Assembly: GCA_038025085.1 (NCBI GenBank)
Contig: CM076147.1
Coordinates: 41,104,766-41,168,765, forward strand
Direction: 5' to 3'
From: Tetragonia tetragonoides
Lineage: Eukaryota; Streptophyta; Magnoliopsida; Caryophyllales; Aizoaceae
DNA: 64,000 nt
The position numbers and the translations under genes were made by a program. Position 1 is the stretch's first letter, and each line of letters starts with the position of its first letter. The notes below the pieces were generated by a model, which saw only the letters and a program-made list of their open reading frames with translations, had not been told where the DNA came from and ran no database searches. Below are positions 21,512-32,335 of this stretch, piece by piece.

Positions 21512-21797
21512 TATCCAATTATCCATGAATAGGAATTGTAGTGAAATGGAATCTTAATTTTAGTGTGTTGATCTCGTTCTTTTCCTCTGCTTTTAGTTCT
21601 CTCAATTTTCCAAACTAGATAATACTTAATGGTTAAGTCAAGATCGAATACAATTGAGAGATACTTGAAAGTCTTGAATGAATTGAAATTTAACCATATA
21701 AGAATACACATAATAGACATTCTAACAAGAAAATTTGTTAATTTAACAAAAACATCCCAAAACTCACTACAAATTGCTCAAATTTAGCCATCATAGA

Positions 21798-21800
<3 letters not shown>

Positions 21801-21885
<85 letters not shown>
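21801..21885. repeat. (TA)n microsatellite
   Basis: About 42 uninterrupted TA units lie just 3' of the DUF3774-like gene at 21912. Confidence 0.97.
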
Positions 21886-21889
<4 letters not shown>

Positions 21890-21911
21890 GTGTACCATCA
21901 TTTTCATGAAA

Positions 21912-22148
21912 TTAATCAGGCCTCCAGCAGATTAATTGTATGACATTTTCATCCTTCTCTCTCCTCATGAGGAGGGCTGCATCAACATCATCGGTGGTGA
22001 TATTAGTTGAAGAATTCATCCCGCTGATGACACGTGGCGGTGGCTTGTTGGTGGGCTTGCTTGATTCAGTTAGATTATTGATAACAACATTTCTCTTCCT
22101 GTGAAGGGATCTAAGAGGAGCTATTAGCTTGCATATTATTGTACTCAT
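21912..22148 (-). CDS. DUF3774-like small protein, divergent
   Basis: This is a single exon of 78 residues, MSTIICKLIAPLRSLHRK to ENVIQLICWRPD. The C-terminal ICWRPD aligns with the family's SCWGPN end, with Gly changed to Arg and Asn to Asp. The interior is unlike the close neighbours. It may be a diverged member or a decaying copy. Confidence 0.45.
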   Translation of the reverse strand: MSTIICKLIAPLRSLHRKRNVVINNLTESSKPTNKPPPRVISGMNSSTNITTDDVDAALLMRREKDENVIQLICWRPD

Positions 22149-22724
22149 CTTATCTAGGGCTGTGGTTTTGTCCCAAGGTACTGGTTAATTAAGCATTACG
22201 TCTTTTTGCTTCTTCTTTGTCACTAAACCCGTTTTTTTTTATCGAAAGTTTGTAAGAAGTTATGTAAAAAAAAAAAGAAAAAAAAAAAAGGAAAGTTTGT
22301 AAAAAGTTATGTCAATTAAACATTTTCCAAGAGTTTTTCTTGGAGAATAAGACATGAATAATATAATGTTCACGGGCCTAGTTAAGGCCCATTTATATTA
22401 TGTTCATGGGCCTAGTTAAGGCCCATTTTGCTAGTTACCACGTGAATAGACTTGACCTTAACGTGAGTCACCTCAAACAATTATGATGTTATGCTCACGT
22501 CATGTTTGGCTCAGCAAGAGACCTATTGTTGTTTGCAAGGATTATCCATTAACTACTATGGCATAATTAAATAGAGAAATAATTGGCACAAAGAGTAACA
22601 GGAGCTCAATTTACAAAAACTGTGATAATTCTATATTTTATTTTTTGATAAGAAGCACTAAATACTTAAAAGATACATACTCTACATTATACAAAAATGG
22701 TAAAAAAAAGGGTACCCAAATAGA
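22149..22724. other. Intergenic DNA with a short tandem repeat
   Basis: No gene is seen. At 22367-22430 there are two adjacent copies of ATGTTCAYGGGCCTAGTTAAGG followed by CCCATT; each copy contains an imperfect palindrome (GGGCCT with AGGCCC). Confidence 0.6.
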
Positions 22725-22988
22725 TTAATTGGGACCCCAACAGCTCAAGTACATAACTTTCCTAAGGGATTCTTCAGATTGCTTCAATTTTTCATCCTTG
22801 ATCTTATTGGAAACAGCAGCAGAGAGTTTCTTGGCCTGAAAATAAGATCTGACATTGTTTTTGACATGCTGATTAAGACACCTAATTGGGTAATTCCATC
22901 TTGCAAATCCTTGATCTTTAAGTGCTTCTACTGCTGCCATACTTGTTGTCACTACCCATTTCCTGCTCACTGATGATGATGCACTCAT
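22725..22988 (-). CDS. DUF3774 wound-induced family protein
   Basis: This is a single exon of 87 residues from the ATG at 22988. An upstream in-frame Lys/Arg-rich extension to 23021 is less likely translated. Family landmarks are AAVEALKDQGFARWNYPIRC, NQHVKNNVRSYFQAKKLS and SEESLRKVMYLSCWGPN. A TATA box (TATAAAAA on the minus strand) lies at 23129-23136. The sequence resembles the members at 30706, 33078 and 34877. Members in other plants are wound- and hypoxia-responsive; the molecular function is unknown. Confidence 0.88.
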   Translation of the reverse strand: MSASSSVSRKWVVTTSMAAVEALKDQGFARWNYPIRCLNQHVKNNVRSYFQAKKLSAAVSNKIKDEKLKQSEESLRKVMYLSCWGPN

Positions 22989-23128
22989 TCTTCTTTTTCT
23001 CTTTCTTTTTTTAATTTTCAAGTTTATTTTTTGTTTTTTGGTTTTTGAGTGTAGGAGAAATCGAGATGTGTTTTGGAACTTGATGCTTTTGTTTTGAGTT
23101 GTTTGGTGAATTGGTAAGGGGGGGTGGC

Positions 23129-23136
23129 TTTTTATA
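23129..23136 (-). promoter_or_regulatory. TATA box of the DUF3774 gene at 22725-22988
   Basis: CTATAAAAAGCC reads on the minus strand about 140 bp upstream of the ATG, with a pyrimidine/AC-rich leader between. Confidence 0.6.
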
Positions 23137-23214
23137 GAAAATTATGGGGTTGTTGTTATCGGTTACTCTTCACTTAATCAAATCAGTGGGAAAAGTGCTG
23201 CTGGTTTATTGCAA

Positions 23215-23237
23215 TACCAGAGGAATGCCCCTGGTTT
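23215..23237 (-). promoter_or_regulatory. Upstream block shared by DUF3774 genes (weaker copy)
   Basis: On the plus strand it reads ACCAGAGGAATGCCCCTGG. This resembles the ACCATAGGAAGAAAGCCCCC and ACCAAAGGAAGTGAGCCCCC blocks upstream of the members at 30706 and 33078, at a similar distance beyond the TATA box. Confidence 0.4.
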
Positions 23238-23847
23238 CTAGATGGCTTATGCAAGCAATGCCAAGGAAACCGGAACAGACGACAAAGTGCTACAGAGTGC
23301 GTAAACAATGATTGTTGAAGCCAAAAACAGAAGATTGTTGCCAACTGGTGAAAGATTAAAATTAAATTAATTTAAATTAAACGGCTTGGAAAACTGGTGG
23401 TATGAAGATGAGACCCATGAATGGTAATCACTATTTTTCTTTCTCACCCATATCACTATTTACTTATGTTCTGTTATCCGGAGTTCGGTTCAGTTCATTG
23501 AAAAAAAATACGGAATGTATGTTAACAAGTGTGATTCCTTAAATATACACGATTAAGAAACATATTCCCAATATAGTTTCGGTCGAAAATTATTTCCCTA
23601 AAATTGGACTAAGATAAGGAAAGTTTTTTCATTTATTTTTTCCATATTCATTCGAAAGTCATTTGATTTTCGCTTTCTCTATTAAAAAAATACTCCTTAG
23701 TAAATAAAAAATAGAGTTTTCGGGATTGAAAAAAAAAGGGAAAATCATAATCGTACCTAACCCTTGTCGGGTTTCATGTTGTGCCGTCATGCTTTCAAGC
23801 CAGTTATGTTTCCAATATATTTTTTAAGTGAACTTTTTTAGAATTTA

Positions 23848-24105
23848 GGGTGCGTTCTTAATAGCTTACACGGTCAGTTCAGTTCAGTTTAAGTGTCAAT
23901 TTAATGATTTTCAATTCAATGAAGTGATGTTCAGTTCAGTTTAGTTCAGTTCAGTTCAATGATGGTGAGTTAAGAAACATACTTTTTGTCTTACATATCA
24001 AGTTATATTTAATTAAGTTCAGTAGTGTCCAGTTCAGATATCCAGTCAATTAGTAATGTTGAATTTAGTTCAGTTTAATTCACTTTAGCCGTAAAGAACA
24101 CACCA
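23848..24105. mobile_element. Tourist-like MITE with TTCAGTTCAGTT repeats
   Basis: The termini GGGTGCGTTCTT and AAGAACACACCA are inverted repeats, flanked on both sides by TTA (23845-23847 and 24106-24108), as for PIF/Harbinger-type MITEs. The interior is made of degenerate TTCAGTTCAGTT units. A related single end lies at 37346 (GGTGTGTTCTTTTGCAC). Confidence 0.7.
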
Positions 24106-24786
24106 TTATATATCTTTTAAAATCCAGTTTATTAAGACAGGTGACAATTTACAAGCCCCGTAAAATCAGAAACCTGAGGGAAAGGGCAGATGGATTGTTA
24201 GATTAACTAGATTGGTTGGAAAATGGTACTCTTTCAATCAGAAGAGTATTATTCATGTTCTTTATCAGTTTTATTTTCAAAAGTCAGGTTGAGAATAGTA
24301 CTACTCGTCTAGTCCATCAGTTATAGAGTAGATTTAGAGAGGAGCCCTTTTTGGCTTTAATCACATTGGCACACTGTAAAATTTGAAAGGAACAAGAGTA
24401 TCAAACTCAAAATTGATATACCTCCAGGCTCCAACTGAATCACATTTTTAGGCTACCAGAATAACTTTTTTTACTCATCGAAAGAGGGTACAGGTGAATG
24501 GCGACTGAGAATACCAGAATAACTTAAGAAATTTACTATCGAACACATTGGACAAGATACAATCTCTCTTTAATTATAAAGATCAATCACTAACATTTAA
24601 ATGTTTCAAGTAAAGTAAAATTACTAGTACAAACAATTTACAAAATCTTGAACCCCCTTGAATCGCGATGCTCTTATCAATCCAAAACAGGGGAGTTCAA
24701 CATACTACATATCATAGTGTAAATTAATAATAGCCGATCGAATAATAAACAATGCAAAATGCATTAATAATAATAATAATGCAGCA

Positions 24787-25068
24787 TCAAAATCTGAGGG
24801 TAGTGGCTCCCCAGCAATCGATCTCCATGACCTTTCTAATGGAATTCTCTGTCTTCCTCACAGTCATCTTCTTCATCTCAGAGGTAGCCGCACCTGACGT
24901 AGCCTTGGAGGAGAGAGAAAGTGAGGATTTGATGTTATTTTTGACGCGCTGGTGAAGACACCTTAATGGGTAATTCCACCTTGCAATGCCGTGATCTTTC
25001 AGAGCTTCTACTGCTCCTATGCTTGCAGCCACTATGTATGATCTGCACACATTTGCAGCTCCTGTCAT
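24787..25068 (-). CDS. DUF3774 wound-induced family protein with altered C-terminus
   Basis: This is a single exon of 93 residues. The N-terminal half matches the family well (AASIGAVEALKDHGIARWNY, LRCLHQRVKNNIKS). The C-terminus reads SIRKVMEIDCWGATTLRF, so the terminal CWGPN has become CWGA with a five-residue extension. A TATA-like sequence (TATATAAA on the minus strand) is at 25241-25248. It is probably expressed, but if the last residues are functional its activity may differ. Confidence 0.85.
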   Translation of the reverse strand: MTGAANVCRSYIVAASIGAVEALKDHGIARWNYPLRCLHQRVKNNIKSSLSLSSKATSGAATSEMKKMTVRKTENSIRKVMEIDCWGATTLRF

Positions 25069-26679
25069 TTTAGTTAATATATCTGTATTTTGAGATCTCT
25101 GTTTTTCTTTAATGGGTTGAATTTTGATTGGAGATTTGAGAAGATCAGAAGAGATTTTTGATGGTTTTTGAGTTTATGAATGAATATGAATATTTTGAAT
25201 TGGATGATTTGGTGAGAAATAAGTGGAAGGGGTTTGTGGTTTTATATATGGAGTATAGGAGGAGAGAGAGAGAAAGAGAGAAAGGTAAAAATGGGGGGAC
25301 TTGAAGAAAAACCACGGCTGTGTACCAACTGTTTCGGAGATACTACTGGCTTAATTCTACTAACCTCACTTTAGAGAAACCACGTGCTTTTCATTTCCAT
25401 TTTTTCTTTTTTTTTTCCTTTTCTTGTGTACTTGGCTACTTGCGTAATGCGTATCATTGCCAGTGGAGCAAAAAAAATCAAGGATGGGCCCACCCATCTA
25501 CCGTCCTCAATTAATTCGGATGGGCCCAAACCACAATCATTAAGCAACTAATAATTGAAAGCATACCTGTAAAGGCTGTAATTGTGGGTTGTGGCAAATA
25601 AGAGCACACATTACACCACCATAGCCACAACGTCATGCTCATTTATTATGAACTGAATTAAATAAAATTGAATAATAATATATGAAAGAAAATTAGATTA
25701 TAAACTAAATTAAAATGAACTAAACTTTTTTAAACTAAATTAATTATTAAATAAATGAAACAGAATACAATATATAACAAAATAGAATGAAATAGAACGA
25801 AATTGAACTTGCTAACAAAACAAAACTGACTAGCAAATTAAAATCTAAAATTTACAATGGTTATTGCGGGTGGAATTTAAGGTCATATAGAGTCATATTT
25901 GTAAATGTTTTAGTGCTCACATAAACAACTACAACCAACACCTACCAAAGAAAAAGATATCCAAAATTTGTAATCTAAAACAAGACTTGTTTATATTGAA
26001 CAAGTTGTGAACTCTCAGTGCTTGTTTGGTTGAATTAGGGAAGTGAGTTCCCATGAGAAGTATTAATTCATGGGAATTATAAAATTATGGGAAGTGCCCA
26101 AATTTGTTTGGTTGCACTAAGAAGCTTTGAATTCATGAAAAGTGATGTGGGAAGTAGTACTTACCTAGGGGGGGCTTGGTAAGTGACTTCCTCCATTTTG
26201 GAGGAAGTGACTTCCCGTGGGAAGTTAATTCCTAAGTTTTTTTGTCAACCAAACAACAAGAGATTTTACACTTTCTAGGAAGTTGTACTTTCCATGTTAG
26301 TTGTGTGTCAACCAAACAAGCACAATATGTACTAAACATGTTTAATATATATACTTGTTACATGAAACTAGCTTAACTGGCCTCTCCTTGTTTTTATTAA
26401 TACTTGTGAGAACATTATATATTGTACTTCAAATCCAAATGTCCTAACAATACTAATAAACATTATCTTCAATTTTATTTTATTTTTGAAAAAAGTCACA
26501 ATGTTTAAAATGTTTATCATTAAAACAAAGTACTTACATAATTTGAAATGAATTTATCTGTGAATAAAGATTAGAGTGTGAACTTGATTATTTGACCAAT
26601 TACTCCGTACTTGTTTATAGATATCTCTCTATCCACGCACTTCCGCTCAAGAGTGTAGGATGATCTATTTTCTGGGATG
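25069..26679. other. Intergenic DNA with one MITE
   Basis: It holds the promoter of the 24787 gene, then AT-rich DNA and the MITE at 26018-26323. No other gene is recognisable. Confidence 0.5.
26018..26323. mobile_element. MITE with 16-bp perfect terminal inverted repeats
   Basis: The left end GTGCTTGTTTGGTTGA is the exact reverse complement of the right end. The interior has more inverted pairs (GGAAGTGACTTCC-like). I cannot find a clear target duplication, so the superfamily is uncertain (hAT or PIF). Confidence 0.75.
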
Positions 26680-26684
26680 CAAAG

Positions 26685-27205
26685 TGTTAGGTTACGCCCC
26701 TCACACCTTGTAATTTAGAGCTTTCCTTTACTTTCCTTGCAATGTAACATGTCTCTAAGGCGCTTCCTGCGTGTTGACCCTTGGACATATCTTTACGCTT
26801 TCTAGTTCCCTAGTAACATGTCTCTAAGGCGCTTCCTACGTGTTGACCCTTGGACATGTCTTTACGCTTTCTTTAAACTTTCTAGTTCTTTTACTATTAG
26901 GAGTAGATGTCGAGTATGAAAGTTATGCACTCTTGATGTATACTCCTGTCAGAATGAATAAACCTTTTAAGACTCTTTATGGGGGAAGTAGTCTTCCATA
27001 TCGATGTATTGATGTCAATGCTTGTTGTTGTTAAACTGTGTTGATTGCGTGCATCATCCAACCCCTCTCTCAAACTCCGTCCCTCCCTTACTCTCTTGTG
27101 TCCACGGACACCTCAAAGACGTTCTTTGTGTACGGCTGACACTCTTACCGCTAGGAGACAAGAGCGCGCTGCACGTCCCGCAACTAGAAAAGGCGGACCG
27201 TGACA
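26685..27205 (+). repeat. Gypsy left LTR
   Basis: This 521-bp LTR begins TGTTAGG and ends GTGACA. It contains a tandem duplication of a unit of about 73 bp around CTAAGGCGCTTCCTGCGTGT (26742-26880), which is also present in the right LTR. Confidence 0.85.
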
Positions 27206-27435
27206 CTACGCGTGTAATATATGAGTTTATGTGGAGATAGACAGTGATCATATGAATTTGAGTGATTTTGTAATTGTTTTGTTCTCACACAAAAATTGCT
27301 TGTAGAACAAATAAAGTATACAAATAAATTAATTGCATTTCATATTGTATTTGATCATGTTCAATAAACACAATAACACTGCACTATATAGCAATTTGAT
27401 AACATCATAATAACCTTATAATGATTATAACATTA
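27206..27435 (+). repeat. Copy of the element's own 3' flanking DNA
   Basis: From CGTGTAATATATGAG to CCTTATAATGATTATA, 27211-27430 is almost identical to 30401-30620, which is host DNA just outside the right LTR. It sits where the primer-binding site and gag leader should be. Confidence 0.85.
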
Positions 27436-27527
27436 TGAACTACAAAATTGGTCTATAATTATGCCCAAAATTATACTACTAGTGGAAAAAACTTACAACA
27501 ATGGAAAAATAAGCAAATCAAATAACG
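27436..27527 (+). repeat. Filler DNA matching 34707-34800
   Basis: About 92 bp from GAACTACAAAATTGGTC to CAAATAAYGAG are virtually identical to the plus strand at 34707-34800, beside the DUF3774 gene at 34877. The next bases jump into the retrotransposon pol region. Confidence 0.88.
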
Positions 27528-29474
27528 AGGCAGAGAGATTGGGACGTAGTACTCGAGCAATGGTTGACACCAGTGTCACCCATAACTTTGTGGCCGGCAC
27601 CGAGGCAGAGAGATTGGGACTGAAGCTAGACCGCGCAGGCGGCAGCATGAAGGCCGTGAACTCGGCAGCAAGACCTATCCATGGGATTTCCAAGGGAGTC
27701 CTCACTCGGATAGGGGAGTGGAGTGGTCGATTGGACCTTACGGTGACTCCACTAGATGATTTCAAGATGGTACTGGGTATGGACTTCCTCCGCACGTCTA
27801 AAGCGGCACCCATGCCACATTTGAGTTCCTTATTGTTGATGGGTGACAGCCCGTGTCTGGTGAAAGCGTCGAATGTGAAGGTTGAGAGTAAACGGGGACA
27901 GATGCTCTCGTCGATGCAATTTGAGAAGGGACTTCGAAGATGTGAACCGTCGTTCTTGGCTACTTTGTCGATGAAGGAAGATTGTAAAGATGAGACCACT
28001 CCTCCGGAAGTAGCGAGACTGCTTGAGGGATTCAAGGACATCTTGCCCGATGACCTACCCCAAGTCCTCCCTCCTCGCCGATCCGTCGATCGTCAGATCG
28101 AGCTGATCCAGGGAGCCGTTCCACCCGCTCGTAGTCCTTACAGGATGGTACCTCCCGAACTGGCTGAACTGAGAAAACAGTTGTATGGGCTCTTGAAAGG
28201 AGGATTCATCCGACCGTCCAAAGCGCCCTACGGAGCTCCGGTGTTGTTTCAGAAAAAGCAAGATGGGACTCTCCGGCTGTGTATTGACTATCGGGCACTC
28301 AACAAGTTGACGGTGAGGAATCACTATCCTATTCCGTTGATTGCTGACTTGTTCGATCAACTTGGCGACGCGGTATACTTCACGAAGCTTGATTTGAGGT
28401 CGGGGTACCATCATATTCACATATCGGAAGGGGACGAGCCGAAGACATCTTGTGTGACGAGATATGGAGCTTTTGAATGGTTAGTGATGCCCTTTGGACT
28501 AACGAATGCTCCTGCAACATTCTGCACCTTGATGAACCATGTCTTCCACGAGTACTTGGATAAGTTCATGGTTGTATACCTTGACGATATTGTGATCTAT
28601 AGCAAGACCATGAGCGAACACTTGGAACACTTAAGACTGGTGTTCGAGAAGTTACACTCTTCGTGAAGTCAGAGAAGTGCTCGTTTGCACAAGAGGAAAT
28701 TAGTTTCCTTGGTCACTTTGTAGGAAAAGGGAAGATGCGCATGGATCCGAAGAAAGTCTCTGCCATCAGGGAGTGGCAGCCTCCGAAGAATGTCTCTGAG
28801 CTCCGTTCCTTCCTTGGCCTTGCTAATTACTACCGACGCTTCATTGCAGGATATTCTGGTATCGTGGCTCCCCTCACAGACTTGCTTAAGAAGTGTGAAG
28901 GTTGGAATTGGGCCGAATCACAGATTGAAGCGTTTGAAAAGTTGAAGAAGATGGTAACCAGAGAACCGGTATTGGCTCTCCCCGATGTTACAAAACCCTT
29001 TGAAGTCGAGAGGGATGCCTCAGACTTCGCCCTCGGAAGAGTACTACTTCAAGAAGGCCACCCGGTTGCTTTTAAGAGCCGCAAGCTGAATGGGGCCGAG
29101 AGGCGGTATGCTGCCCAAGAGAATGAGTTACTAGCAATTGTCCATTACTTAAGGGTCTGGAGACACTACCTTCTGGGTTCGAAGTTCCTCGTTCGCACAG
29201 ACAACACTACGGCGAGCCACTTCTTAACCCAACCAAGACTCACTGATCGACAAGCTCGGTGGCAGGAATCCTTGGCGGAATTTGATGTGGAGTTTACATA
29301 CAGACATGGGGTCAACAACAAGGTCGCAGATGCTCTCAGTCGTCGGGCTGACCTTGCTGCCTTAAAGCAAATGGCTCACTTGTCAACAAGTATGGTGACC
29401 ACTACAATCCGCGATCAGATCAAGCAACACCTAGGTCAAGATAATATGGCGAAGACCATCCAACAGCTCATTAA
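27528..29474 (+). pseudogene. Gypsy pol remnant: protease, reverse transcriptase, RNase H
   Basis: Protease begins near 27550, but its active-site motif reads DTSVTHNF instead of DTGATHNF. Reverse transcriptase motifs are intact: [45 protein letters not shown] and [12 protein letters not shown] frameshift with a small deletion at about 28655-28670 separates this from the next frame, which continues [17 protein letters not shown], the connection domain, and RNase H ([45 protein letters not shown]). The frame runs into the inverted LTR piece at about 29471. A short repeat (GAGGCAGAGAGATTGGGA) occurs at 27526 and again at 27600. Confidence 0.92.
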
Positions 29475-29917
29475 AGAAAGGAAAGCTGTAAATTACAAGG
29501 TGTGAGGGGCGGAACCTAACATTCTCCCCCACTAAAGTTGTCGACGTCCTCGGCGACGTGATTCAGTCATCAAGTGTCGGGGACGGCTTGGTGCGGATGT
29601 TGGCCCGAGTAGACTTGTTGCGGGCGGAATCTTCTGGATCTGGATGATACGGCTTCAAGCGACTCACATGAAGGACAGGGTGTACTTTCATCCAAGTCGG
29701 GGTTTCCACTTTGTAAGCCGTACTTCCCACCTTTTTGGTGATAAGGATGGGGCCTTCATATTTGCGGACTAACCGCTTGTCGCTTCCTCTCAGGAATCTC
29801 ATCTGCTCTGGGAGGATCTTCACCATCACTAGGTCTCCCACTTTGAACTCCAGTGGCCTTCTCTTCTGATCGGCCCATTTCTTCATGTGCTTCGAAGCCT
29901 TTTCTAGGTAACTCCGA
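29471..29917 (-). pseudogene. Inverted Gypsy integrase C-terminus, polypurine tract and LTR start
   Basis: Read on the minus strand from 29917: ARSYLEKASKHMKKWADQ, the GPY/F-like region (KVGDLVMVKILPEQMRF, YEGPILITKKVGSTAYKV, MKVHPVLHVSRLKPYHPD), a stop near 29563, the polypurine tract AGTGGGGGAGAA at about 29522-29533, then the LTR start TGTTAGGTTCCGCCCCTCAC from 29521 down to 29471. The right LTR then resumes on the plus strand at 29918 from about LTR base 55. This is exactly what one inversion of the segment would produce. Confidence 0.9.
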
Positions 29918-30395
29918 GCAATGTAACATGTCTCTAAGGCGCTTCCTGCGTGTTGACCCTTGGACATGTCTTTACCCTTTCTTTACGCTTTCTAGTTCCC
30001 TAGTAATATGTCTCTAAGGCGCTTCCTGCGTGTTGACCCTTGGACATGTCTTTACGCTTTCTTTAAACTTTCTAGTTCTTTTACTATTAGGAGTAGATGT
30101 CGAGTATGAAAGTTATGCACTCTTGATGTATACTCCTGTCAGAATGAATAAACCTTTTAAGACTCTTTATGGAGGAAGTAGTCTTCCATATCGATGTATT
30201 GATGTCAATGCTTGTTGTTGTTAAACTGTGTTGATTGCGTGCATCATCCAACCCCTCTCTCAAACTCCGTCCCTCCCTTACTCTCTTGTGTCCACAAACA
30301 CCTCAAAGACGTTCTTTGTGTACGGCTGACACTCTTGCCGCTAGGAGACAAGAGCGCGCCGCACGTCCCGCAACTAGAAAAGGCGGACCGTGACA
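29918..30395 (+). repeat. Gypsy right LTR, missing its first 54 bases
   Basis: It is collinear with 26739-27205, including the internal tandem duplication, and ends GTGACA next to the CAAAG target duplication. The missing 5' bases are found inverted at 29471-29521. Confidence 0.88.
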
Positions 30396-30613
30396 CAAAG
30401 CGTGTAATATATGAGTTTATGTGGAGATAGACAGTGATCATATGAATTTGAGTGATTTTGTAATTGTTTTGTTCTCACACAAAAATTGCTTGTAGAACAA
30501 ATAAAGTATACAAATAAATTAATTGCATTTCATATTGTATTTGATCATGTTCAATAAACACAATAACACTGCACTATATAGCAATTTGATAACATCATAA
30601 TAACCTTATAATG

Positions 30614-30615
<2 letters not shown>

Positions 30616-30671
<56 letters not shown>
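30616..30671. repeat. (TA)n microsatellite
   Basis: About 28 TA units lie between the retrotransposon's 3' flank and the DUF3774 gene at 30706. The tract begins where the flank copy at 27206-27430 continues with different sequence. Confidence 0.95.
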
Positions 30672-30675
<4 letters not shown>

Positions 30676-30705
30676 TTGATACAAAATGGAATTGGGGTGC
30701 TAAAA

Positions 30706-30954
30706 TTAATTAGGACCCCAGCAACTCCAGTACATGACTTTCCTAAGAGACTCTTCAGATTGCTTCAATTTGTCGTCCCTAATTGTGATGGAAATCGGGC
30801 CAGAAAGCTTCTTAGATTGAGAATAAGATCGGATGTTGTTCTTGGTGTGTTGTTGAAATGACCTGAGTGTGTAATTCCATCTTGCAAATCCTTGGTCTTT
30901 TAAGGCCTCTACTGCTGACATTACGATCCATGCTCTGCTTCTCATTGAACTCAT
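30706..30954 (-). CDS. DUF3774 wound-induced family protein
   Basis: This is a single exon of 82 residues from the ATG at 30954. Landmarks are RSRAWIVMSAVEALKDQG, FARWNYTLRSFQQHTKNN, SYSQSKKLS and SEESLRKVMYWSCWGPN. Longer in-frame frames upstream are leader sequence. The TATA box is at 31081-31087 and the shared upstream block at 31149-31176. It is closest to the members at 33078 and 37017. Confidence 0.92.
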   Translation of the reverse strand: MSSMRSRAWIVMSAVEALKDQGFARWNYTLRSFQQHTKNNIRSYSQSKKLSGPISITIRDDKLKQSEESLRKVMYWSCWGPN

Positions 30955-31080
30955 TTTGATTTGATTTGGGTAAATGGTACTAGTACTTAATATAAGGATG
31001 GAGAAATGGATGAGAGAGAAAATGAGATTGAATTTGGTTTGTAAGTTTTGTTGAGTTGGTGTGGTTGATGGAGTATGTGC

Positions 31081-31087
31081 TTTTATA
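31081..31087 (-). promoter_or_regulatory. TATA box of the DUF3774 gene at 30706-30954
   Basis: TTTATAAAAGCACATACTCC reads on the minus strand about 130 bp upstream of the ATG. The same TATA context (TTTATAAAAGCACA then CTCC) precedes the gene at 33078. Confidence 0.7.
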
Positions 31088-31148
31088 AAGGGAGAAATTT
31101 GAAGGTTTCTTAAATAACCCGGGGCGTGGTTGCTAGTTGTTTTGCCAA

Positions 31149-31176
31149 AACCATAGGAAGAAAGCCCCCGGTATTT
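31149..31176 (-). promoter_or_regulatory. Upstream block shared with the DUF3774 gene at 33078
   Basis: The plus strand reads ACCATAGGAAGAAAGCCCCC then GGTATTT, about 60 bp upstream of the TATA box. The matching block at 33472-33499 differs at only a few positions, while the sequence between block and TATA is not alignable by eye. Confidence 0.6.
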
Positions 31177-32335
31177 CATTTGGAGTTGTGGGCAATTGGG
31201 CATGCTCTCCACTTTCTAATAGGGGACAATTTCCGTACGTAAATGATCGATCCCCACGGGAAGCAGTCCTCTCCCTCACAAATGGATGTCACAATGCATT
31301 GTATTCAGACAATCAAACATACTCCTACATACATTACTTGTGAATTGTGAGAGACAACCAAAACTTAAACCATGGATAACAAACAACGTGGAGGATATCT
31401 TAGTGGTTTGGCTGTATATATATGTATTTTAAGAGCAATTTTATATTTTCACCCTAACATCGCATCAGCAACGTTAACCCTCTTAGAAAAATCTTAAATT
31501 TAAGGAGCAATTTGTAATTTAGATTGAAAGACTTCAGATTTGAATCCAAACATTCGACATTATTAATTAATCTTTCTAGTTAAGGTGATGAACTGACGTA
31601 ATTTGAAAATACTCATTTTAAATGGCTTGTCGAAACTAAAGTAACACTTTTTATTAAAAGTATAACATTTTTCATTAAAAAAGTAACATTTTTTTTCAAA
31701 TATTCAAAAATCACATATCACGGTAAGACCGTCGTCTCACGGTAAGACCGTTTCATTTTTATTTTCATACAAAACTTCTACGAAAATTTTAAAAGTTTTC
31801 CGTAACAAATATTCCCAAATATTCCTATCAAATCTTTAATTTCCCATCTATTAGGGGAGAGACTAGGGAGGATGGAAAATTGGAGGAATTTTTTTCTAGG
31901 TTGTTAAGTCTCTTGCAAGGAGGGTTATTTAGTCCTTTTATCATACAAATTTATCGAAGAGTTAACTTCAGTACAAAAATTTCTATAAGACGGTCTTTTC
32001 GTAACTTTTGGTAAGACACGTGTCACTTTTCAATAAAACAATAGTCACTGCTCACATTAAATGACCTCCATATTTCTAAATAATCACCCCATTTTTCTAT
32101 GAGTTGGTCTCACACAAGACTTGCTCAAAATTCAGACGTATTGACTCAAATTGGAGAAGTCTTTTAAAGTTGAGGTACAATTTTCTTTTCTTTTTTTTTT
32201 GGGCGAGAGTTGAGGTACAATTTTAATTGGTAAAATTTTTTCCATGCAAATATATTTGTAAATTTCCCAATTAGGAGCATTTCAGTTATTCCGCAATTCA
32301 TATCACATCATCAACTACTCGGAGAATTTATTTTT

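Larger units (their letters stand above)
22989..24786. other. Intergenic DNA between DUF3774 genes
   Basis: Apart from promoter elements near 23129-23237 and a MITE at 23848-24105, I see no genes. The DNA is AT-rich. Confidence 0.5.
26685..30395 (+). mobile_element. Rearranged Ty3/Gypsy retrotransposon
   Basis: The outer limits are set by LTR ends TGTTAGGTTACG and ACCGTGACA and by a perfect 5-bp target duplication CAAAG (26680-26684 and 30396-30400). Inside, gag is missing and the left LTR is followed by copied flanking DNA. Protease to RNase H runs on the plus strand. The integrase C-terminus, polypurine tract and first 50 or so bases of the right LTR are inverted. It is non-functional: there is a frameshift, gag is lost, and most of the integrase is gone. 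Confidence 0.9.

Noticed and set aside
26840..30430. Twin open frames repeated at 26840-27240 and 30030-30430
   Set aside because: They are the same LTR sequence read twice; the frames carry no domain and the repeat is explained by the Gypsy LTRs.
31720..31760. Direct repeat CACGGTAAGACCGT twice within 40 bp as an operator
   Set aside because: Similar GACGGTCTTA/CTCACA sequence recurs around 31985-32127 and near 1340, so it is more likely transposon debris than a regulatory site.
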